Positions 59,019 through 64,000 of a stretch of DNA of 64,000 nt are shown here, in pieces (the stretch's first letter is position 1; each line of letters opens with the position of its first letter). The stretch is taken from the NCBI RefSeq assembly GCF_964642095.1, contig NZ_OZ209244.1, forward strand, positions 1 to 64,000, read 5' to 3'. The notes below the pieces were generated by a model, which was given only the letters and a program-made list of their open reading frames with translations, was not told the origin of the DNA and did no database searches. Position numbers and translations under genes: made by a program. This DNA is from Fretibacterium fastidiosum. GTDB lineage: Bacteria > Synergistota > Synergistia > Synergistales > Aminobacteriaceae.

Positions 59019-59972
59019 TTATTCCCCATCGGAACGCGGCCCCTCGCACATCTCGAGGAGCACGCCGTGGCGCAGACCGTTGATGCTGAGGGTGAAGCAC
59101 TCCACGTCGAGGGCTCGCATGGCGCCGAGGATGATGCAGGCGCTGCCCAGGACGATGTCCGCGCGGGAGGCCGGCAGGCCCGCGATCCTCCGCCGCTCCG
59201 CCAGCGGGAGCGACGCATAGAGCTCCACCTGCTCCGCGACGTCCTTTCGGGTCAGCATCATGCCGTGCAGCCTCGTGGGGATGAAGGTCGCCGAGCCGTC
59301 CTTTACGGAGCCTATGGCGACGGCGCCCCCGCCAAGGCCCAGGACCGCCGGGGCCGTCCCAGGGTGGGCGCGGGCGATGCCGTTCGCGCTCAGGGCCTCC
59401 CGAACGCAGGCCATGGCCTCGTCCAGGGCGAGCTTCGGAGGCGGGTCCTCCGCGAAGAAGCGCTCCGTCAGGGAGACGGCTCCCACGGGGACGCTCTGAA
59501 TCCTCTCGACGGCCCCCCGCCGGCCGAAGACGAACTCCGTGCTGCCGCCGCCGGTGTCGAACAGGACCAGGTCCCCGCCGTTTCGGGCGAAGTCCGCCGA
59601 GGCCCCCTTCCAGGAGTAGCTCGCCTCTTCCTCGCCGGACAGGATCCGAACCTCAAGCCCCGTCCGCCGGTGGACCAGGGACAAGAACTCGTGGGCGTTG
59701 GCCGCGACGCGCAGGGCCATGGTGCCCACCAGACAGGGCTCCGCCCCCATCCTTCGGGCGCGGCCCACCATCTCCGAGACGACCCGCACGGCGTTGCCCA
59801 TCGTCTCCTCCGGGATCGCCCCGTCCCTGAGGCAGCCCCCGAGGCGCACCACCTCCGTGGTGTCCAGGAGGACCTGCACCCCACCAGCGGCGCAGCACCC
59901 CACCCTCAGCTTGATGGAGTTGCTGCCGATGTCCACCGCCGCGCAGACCCTGCCCCCTCCGGTGCTACCCAT
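59019..59972 (-). CDS. Ppx/GppA family exopolyphosphatase/pppGpp phosphatase
   Basis: 317 residues, the short form of the family. Actin-like ATPase fold: AAVDIGSNSIKLRVG (phosphate 1), LFDTGGGSTEFVFG (phosphate 2), ILSGEEEASYSWKG and SINGLRHGVLLEMC near the end. Removes terminal phosphate from polyphosphate or pppGpp. Its start overlaps the end of the YibE/F gene by 8 bp, so the two are in one transcription unit with the downstream SYLF gene. Confidence 0.88.
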   Translation of the reverse strand: MGSTGGGRVCAAVDIGSNSIKLRVGCCAAGGVQVLLDTTEVVRLGGCLRDGAIPEETMGNAVRVVSEMVGRARRMGAEPCLVGTMALRVAANAHEFLSLVHRRTGLEVRILSGEEEASYSWKGASADFARNGGDLVLFDTGGGSTEFVFGRRGAVERIQSVPVGAVSLTERFFAEDPPPKLALDEAMACVREALSANGIARAHPGTAPAVLGLGGGAVAIGSVKDGSATFIPTRLHGMMLTRKDVAEQVELYASLPLAERRRIAGLPASRADIVLGSACIILGAMRALDVECFTLSINGLRHGVLLEMCEGPRSDGE

Positions 59973-61143
59973 TCCGGGCCTCCGTCGCGCCCGACCGGCG
60001 GCGGTTCCAGCCCTCCTGCACCACGAAGAAGAAGGCCGTCGTCGGGATGGTGCACAGGAGCCCCACGGTTCCGGCCAGGCTCTGCACGATCTGCTGGCCG
60101 ATGTAGGGGTCGTTCAGGATCCCCAGAAGGTTGGCCCCCGCGCTGCAGATCAGGATCGCCATCGGAAGCGAGCTACCCAGGTAGGCCAGGATCAGGGTGT
60201 TGATCATGCTCCCCAGCACCTCGCTGCCCACGCTGATGCCGGCCGTCCAGAGCCGCCGCAGGGGGATGTCCGGCGCGTAGCTCACCAGTTCCGCCATGGA
60301 GGCCGTCACCGAGACGGCGACGTCCAGCACAGCGCCGATGGCGCTCACCAGGATCGAGGCCAGGAGGATGCCCTGCATGTCGATCCCCGGAAGGGTGGAG
60401 GCCAGGAGGGCCGCCCCCTCCCCCGCGAGCCCCGACAGCTGCCACGCCCACACCATAAACGCCCCCAGCAGAAAGCCGCAGCCGGCCCCGCTGAGGCTCC
60501 CCAGGAGGGCCGCGCTGCGGTAGCACGAACGCCGGACGACGCAGAAGATCGTGGCCGACGAGACGAGCAGGATCGCGGCGAAGGCCATGGCCATGGGGCT
60601 CCACCCCCTGGTCATGAGGGGGATCATCCCCCAGATGAGCACGACCAGCGAAAGGGCGAGGCCCGCCAGGGCCCAGAAGCCGGCCGCGCCGGTGAGGGCC
60701 AGGAGGCAGAGGCACACGCCAGCGACAAAGGCCACGAGCGACGGAACGCGGTAGGCGTCGGCGATGGAGTACTGCACTTCGCCCCCCTCGAAGACGTCCT
60801 GGACCAGAAGGTAGCGCCGCCCCTCGATGGGGTCCAACCCGCTCCCATCGAGCCGAACGACCTTGACGTTGGCCGTCACTCCCCTTTGATCCCCCGTGAG
60901 GATCAAAAGCGTGAGCTGCCTCTGAAGGGTCGGGAAGCTCTCCTGCTCCCCACGGGCGGGAGGGACGGGAGTCTCCGGACCCATGCCAAGGACGCGGACG
61001 ATCAGAGACTCCTCGCAGTTCCATATCCGTGTCGTCCAGTAGTCCGTCCCCCAATAGACCGCCGCCGCGGCCGCCAGGGACACGGCCAGGCGCAGCAAGG
61101 TCAGGCCCAGGACCTGCCCCCGCCTCCCCAGGAGGCGGCGCAT
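59965..61143 (-). CDS. YibE/F family membrane protein
   Basis: 392 residues from ATG 61143 (AGGGAG 6 nt upstream; longer frame rejected). One N-terminal helix, an extracytoplasmic domain (VTANVKVVRLDGSGLDPIEG and onward), then seven or more helices. The repeats SLSGAGCGFLLGAFMVWAWQ and SAIGAVLDVAVSVTASMAEL are the YibE/F hallmark. Function of this family is unknown. Overlaps the Ppx/GppA gene downstream. Confidence 0.83.
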   Translation of the reverse strand: MRRLLGRRGQVLGLTLLRLAVSLAAAAAVYWGTDYWTTRIWNCEESLIVRVLGMGPETPVPPARGEQESFPTLQRQLTLLILTGDQRGVTANVKVVRLDGSGLDPIEGRRYLLVQDVFEGGEVQYSIADAYRVPSLVAFVAGVCLCLLALTGAAGFWALAGLALSLVVLIWGMIPLMTRGWSPMAMAFAAILLVSSATIFCVVRRSCYRSAALLGSLSGAGCGFLLGAFMVWAWQLSGLAGEGAALLASTLPGIDMQGILLASILVSAIGAVLDVAVSVTASMAELVSYAPDIPLRRLWTAGISVGSEVLGSMINTLILAYLGSSLPMAILICSAGANLLGILNDPYIGQQIVQSLAGTVGLLCTIPTTAFFFVVQEGWNRRRSGATEARNG

Positions 61144-61156
61144 CGAGGGCTCCCTC

Positions 61157-62137
61157 TCATTCGTCCCCATCTTCGTCCTCACCGGGGCAGCTGATGTCCG
61201 CCGGAAGCGTCCATCCCCGGTCCACCGCGATGGCCCGCATGTCCTTCGGAACGGGGGCGCGGAACGACCGGCCGGCCAGCTCCCGAAGGACGGGGCTCAA
61301 TCCGTCCGGGAAGCTCAGTTCAAGGGCGTGCAGGAGGGGTCGTCGGGCCGCGGCGCGCCAGAGGCGGTTCGCCTCGAAGTCCCCGTACTTCCGGTCCCCA
61401 AGGATGGGACAGCCGACGTGGGCCAGGTGGACGCGGGCCTGATGCGTCCGGCCCGTGAGCAGCTCCAGCTCCACCAGGGAGAGCCCCCCGTCCGAGGCCA
61501 GGCACCGGCAGCGCGTGCGGGCGCTCTTTCCCTCCGGCGAGACCCGCACCACGTTGGCCTCCGAATCCTTCAAGAGGGGAGCGTCGATCTCCTCCAGCTC
61601 GCGGGACGGCCTGCCCACCACGATCGCCAGGTAGCGCTTGCCCGCCAGGCGCTCCCTGAAGGCGTCCTCAAGGGCGCGCAGCGCGTCGCCCCGCAGGGCC
61701 ACGATCAGCACGCCCGTCGTGTTGCGGTCCAGCCGGTGGACCGCCGTCGGGGCGAAGCCCGGAGAGCCGCCCTCCGCCGCGCCCAACATGCTCCAAACTC
61801 GCGTGACGACGCTGTCCCCGTCCTTGACGTCGGGCTGCACCAGGAGGTCCGCCGGCTTGTTGACCACCAGCGCACAGCCCCCCCGCCACAGGATGGGCAC
61901 GGCGCCGCGGCGTGGGACCGCAGGGCGCTCGCCCGGCGCCTCCCAGGGGACCCAGAGCTCCTGCCCTCCCCGAACGCGGGCCCCCGGTTCCCTGGCGCGG
62001 GTCGAGTCGAGGCGTACCTCGCCCTTTCGGATCGCCCGCATGATGGCCGACAGGGGCAGTTCGGGCCAGACGGAGCGCAGCATCCGATCCAGCCTTCTGC
62101 CGTCGTGGTCCTGGCTCAGGCGGAGGCTGAAGCTCAT
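61157..62137 (-). CDS. RluA family pseudouridine synthase
   Basis: 326 residues from ATG 62137, GGAGG 9 nt upstream. N-terminal S4-like domain (RLDRMLRSVWPELPLSAIMR) and the synthase domain with the catalytic motif VHRLDRNTTGVLIVAL (Asp), then LLTGRTHQARVHLAHVGCPI and LGDRKYGD. Converts uridine to pseudouridine in 23S rRNA or tRNA. The start overlaps the stop of the upstream HD-domain gene by 4 bp. Closest to RluC/D types, but the target site cannot be assigned. Confidence 0.92.
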   Translation of the reverse strand: MSFSLRLSQDHDGRRLDRMLRSVWPELPLSAIMRAIRKGEVRLDSTRAREPGARVRGGQELWVPWEAPGERPAVPRRGAVPILWRGGCALVVNKPADLLVQPDVKDGDSVVTRVWSMLGAAEGGSPGFAPTAVHRLDRNTTGVLIVALRGDALRALEDAFRERLAGKRYLAIVVGRPSRELEEIDAPLLKDSEANVVRVSPEGKSARTRCRCLASDGGLSLVELELLTGRTHQARVHLAHVGCPILGDRKYGDFEANRLWRAAARRPLLHALELSFPDGLSPVLRELAGRSFRAPVPKDMRAIAVDRGWTLPADISCPGEDEDGDE

Positions 62138-63192
62138 TCCGATTTTTCCTCCGCTCCCCCACCTGAAGCGGCCTTCGCCGGCAGGCCACGCCAGAAGCGG
62201 CGCTCCAGCAGGGGAATGTAGTCCGTCGTGTCGTGCCCCGCCTCCAGCCCGTCGATCTGCGAGCGCCAGCAGAACATCTTGAAGTCCAGGTCGTCGGAGG
62301 CGGCGACGATCAAAGCCTCCTGGGTCGCGGGCAGCACGGGGGAACCGTACTCGCGCCGGCCGTGGTGGCTGACGATGATGTGTCCCAGCGCCAGCGCCAC
62401 CCCGTCGTCCAGCCCCTCCTGCTCCGCCAGCACCATGAAGCGATGGTACCCCAAAACGATGTGCTCCGCCACGTTGCCCGGAATCGTCATCTGCGGCGCC
62501 GGGTTGAGGGAATAGCTGTCCAGCTTGCCCAGGTCGTGAAGCAGGCCACCGGCCGTCGCCAGGTCCACGTCCACCGGGTAGCCCCTGTCCGCGTAGTGCC
62601 GGGCCAGCGCCTTCGCCCCCAGGGCGACGGCCAGGGAGTGCTCCAGGAGCCCCCCGACGTAGGCGTGGTGCATGGAGACAGCGGCCGGCCAGGCCATGAA
62701 CTTCTTCCACAGCCCGTGCTTGAAGAAGACCGCTTCCAAAAACGACTTCAGGGGCTCGCGCATCTCCGCCAGGAGCGCGCGGAATTCGCCCTCCATCCTC
62801 TCGTCGGACAGGGGTGAGCGTCGGACGAAGCTGTGGGGCGGGTACTTCTCCTGATCGACGTAGTAGACGTCGTTGAAGTTGTACTGAGTCTGTTCGCGAA
62901 ACTCCGAGACCTTTCCCTGCAGGCCCACGGCGGCCCCCTCGAACTTCAGATCGCCCAGGTTCAGGGGGTCAAGAGGGTACCGGTCCCCTCCCGACAGGTT
63001 CCACCAGTTGGAGCCGCCCCAGATCTTCCCCTCCAGGTCTCCGGTTCCATCGGTAATCGAGATGTCCCAGAAGGGCTTGTCGTTCCTGTCCTTCTTGCGG
63101 GTCAGCCGGGATACGACGCCCAGGACGTTGAAGGTGGCGTCCAGCGGAAGCTGCCGAACCTCTCTCACCGTTGAGTTCTTCTTTTCTTTCAT
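62134..63192 (-). CDS. YhaM-like OB-fold/HD-domain 3'-5' exoribonuclease
   Basis: 352 residues from ATG 63192. An upstream GTG at 63261 is disfavoured because a TATAAT lies at 63273-63268, which would put the transcript start at about that GTG. N-terminal OB fold (NVLGVVSRLTRKKDRNDKPF, WDISITDGTGDLEGKIWGG) and C-terminal HD domain with AVSMHHAYVGGLLEHSLAVA, LLHDLGKLDSYSL and IIVSHHGRREYGSP. Same architecture as B. subtilis YhaM, a 3'-5' exonuclease of RNA and DNA. Upstream of and coupled to the RluA gene. Confidence 0.85.
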   Translation of the reverse strand: MKEKKNSTVREVRQLPLDATFNVLGVVSRLTRKKDRNDKPFWDISITDGTGDLEGKIWGGSNWWNLSGGDRYPLDPLNLGDLKFEGAAVGLQGKVSEFREQTQYNFNDVYYVDQEKYPPHSFVRRSPLSDERMEGEFRALLAEMREPLKSFLEAVFFKHGLWKKFMAWPAAVSMHHAYVGGLLEHSLAVALGAKALARHYADRGYPVDVDLATAGGLLHDLGKLDSYSLNPAPQMTIPGNVAEHIVLGYHRFMVLAEQEGLDDGVALALGHIIVSHHGRREYGSPVLPATQEALIVAASDDLDFKMFCWRSQIDGLEAGHDTTDYIPLLERRFWRGLPAKAASGGGAEEKSE

Positions 63193-63267
63193 CTGCGTCG
63201 ATGTCCTCTTCCCTTTTTCTCGTGCGGCCCCGGCGATGCGTCCTGCCCGGAACCGTTTCACCTAAGA

Positions 63268-63273
63268 ATTATA
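63268..63273 (-). promoter_or_regulatory. Candidate -10 element of the YhaM-like gene
   Basis: Minus-strand TATAAT within ATATATAATTCT; no good -35 at the expected distance. Located about 75 nt upstream of ATG 63192. Confidence 0.4.
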
Positions 63274-63396
63274 TATGATTTTTGTGGCATCTCCTCTCCC
63301 GTCGCCCTCCGGTCGGGTGAAAACGGGTACAATAGACGAAGGGGCGGCGCGCCGCCCCCGCATCCCTGCGCCAGGGCGCGGAAGGAGTTTTTCGAC

Positions 63397-63927
63397 ATGA
63401 TCCTCTCCGGAAGGGAAATCGTGAGGGAGATGGGCAGCGGCATCGTCATCGACCCCTTCGACGAACGAAGGGTGAACCCCAACAGCTACAACCTGTCCCT
63501 CCACGGGGAGCTGCTCGTCTACCGGGACGAGGTCCTCAACATGAAGACGCCGAACGCCACCGAAGCCCTCCACATCCCGCCGGAGGGCCTGACGCTGACG
63601 CCGGGCCGGCTCTACCTGGGGCGCACGGCGGAGTACACGAGGACGGAGAAGTACATCCCCATGTTGGAGGGCCGCTCCTCCACGGGGCGCCTGGGCCTCT
63701 GCATCCACGTCACGGCGGGCTTCGGCGACATCGGCTTTGCGGGCTACTGGACGCTCGAGATCTTCTGCATCCAGCCGGTGCGCATCTACGCGGGGGTCGA
63801 GATCTGCCAGATCTACTACCACACCATCGCGGGGGAATACGACCTCTACAAAAGCGGAAAGTACCAGAACAACCGGGGGATCCAGCCCAGCCTGATGTAC
63901 CGGGAGTTCCAGCAGGACCGCGGCTGA
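63397..63927 (+). CDS. dcd: dCTP deaminase
   Basis: 176 residues, ATG 63397 with GGAAGGAG upstream. N-terminal MILSGREIVREMGSG and RRVNPNSYNLSLHGEL, then LEGRSSTGRLGLCIHVTAGF and GDIGFAGYWTLEIF, the active-site core with the catalytic Glu in TLE. The usual DPGF is GDIGF here. Deaminates dCTP to dUTP for thymidylate synthesis; whether it also has dUTPase activity cannot be told. Followed directly by the start of another gene. Confidence 0.9.
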   Translation: MILSGREIVREMGSGIVIDPFDERRVNPNSYNLSLHGELLVYRDEVLNMKTPNATEALHIPPEGLTLTPGRLYLGRTAEYTRTEKYIPMLEGRSSTGRLGLCIHVTAGFGDIGFAGYWTLEIFCIQPVRIYAGVEICQIYYHTIAGEYDLYKSGKYQNNRGIQPSLMYREFQQDRG

Positions 63928-63976
63928 TGTCCCGCCTTTACCCCGATCCCAGCGGACACGGAATGGAGGACCCGGC

Positions 63977-64000
63977 ATGAACGACCTGGGAATGATCGTC
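63977..64000 (+). CDS. Start of a gene truncated by the window edge
   Basis: ATG 63977 with GGAGGA 6 nt upstream opens a frame reading MNDLGMIV up to the window end. Too short to identify. A 17-codon frame (63927-63980) overlaps the dcd stop and may only couple translation. Confidence 0.35.

Overview
The window looks like chromosomal DNA of a high-GC member of the Synergistota (Synergistetes). The best evidence is a surface protein at 4220-6901 whose C-terminus is a Synergist-type sorting signal (Gly-rich stretch, GGGCDAG, hydrophobic helix, LKRKA). The many amino-acid and peptide uptake and cleavage genes (TRAP, Dpp, YfcC, LivK, three M20 peptidases, L-cysteine desulfidase, arginine genes) fit the amino-acid-fermenting lifestyle of the phylum. 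Genus cannot be fixed from the sequence. No tRNA, rRNA, CRISPR array or intact insertion sequence was seen.

Layout. 1-9450 is accessory: Rpn/PD-(D/E)XK nuclease genes, three 5'-truncated rpn copies, one 5' remnant, and clusters of short hairpin repeats. The rpn arrays lie in opposite orientation on either side of the surface-protein gene. 9457-13059 is an ArsC/Spx-like gene and a MacAB-type efflux operon. 13570-17342 holds small unrelated genes (methyltransferase, DUF4491, flavin reductase, exported protein, SF0329 protein). 17679-19630 is an orphan LivK-type binding protein and an IS30 transposase remnant. 19681-25348 is a catabolic cluster: M20 peptidase, TRAP transporter (P, Q, M), creatininase-family hydrolase and GntR/UTRA regulator. 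25661-29599 holds a YfcC transporter, L-cysteine desulfidase and a UroD-family methyltransferase. 29681-36428 is a GntR/FCD regulator, a membrane protein and a complete dpp-type ABC importer, with a divergent M20 peptidase at 36902-38110. 38292-39768 is a TauE/SafE transporter and a YafQ-DinJ toxin-antitoxin pair. 40207-45319 encodes three NuoL/M/N-type antiporter subunits with no other complex subunits. 47279-51283 is an NhaC-type transporter, an arginine-deiminase-family enzyme and argininosuccinate lyase. 51422-57579 holds an NSS transporter, alcohol dehydrogenase, MATE transporter, M20 peptidase and DnaQ-like exonuclease. 58272-63927 is a housekeeping block (SYLF protein, Ppx/GppA, YibE/F, RluA, YhaM-like, Dcd).

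Most unusual features. (1) A dispersed hairpin element in three sequence variants with complementary changes in its outer 7-bp stem, the pattern expected of a selected secondary structure. (2) Multiplication of the C-terminal, nuclease-free part of one Rpn subfamily, reminiscent of the short Rpn isoforms that restrain full-length nucleases in E. coli. (3) An orphan three-subunit antiporter module whose middle subunit has lost three of the four charged residues expected for ion translocation. TTG and GTG starts with well-placed Shine-Dalgarno sequences recur, so many starts given here are internal to the longest reading frame.
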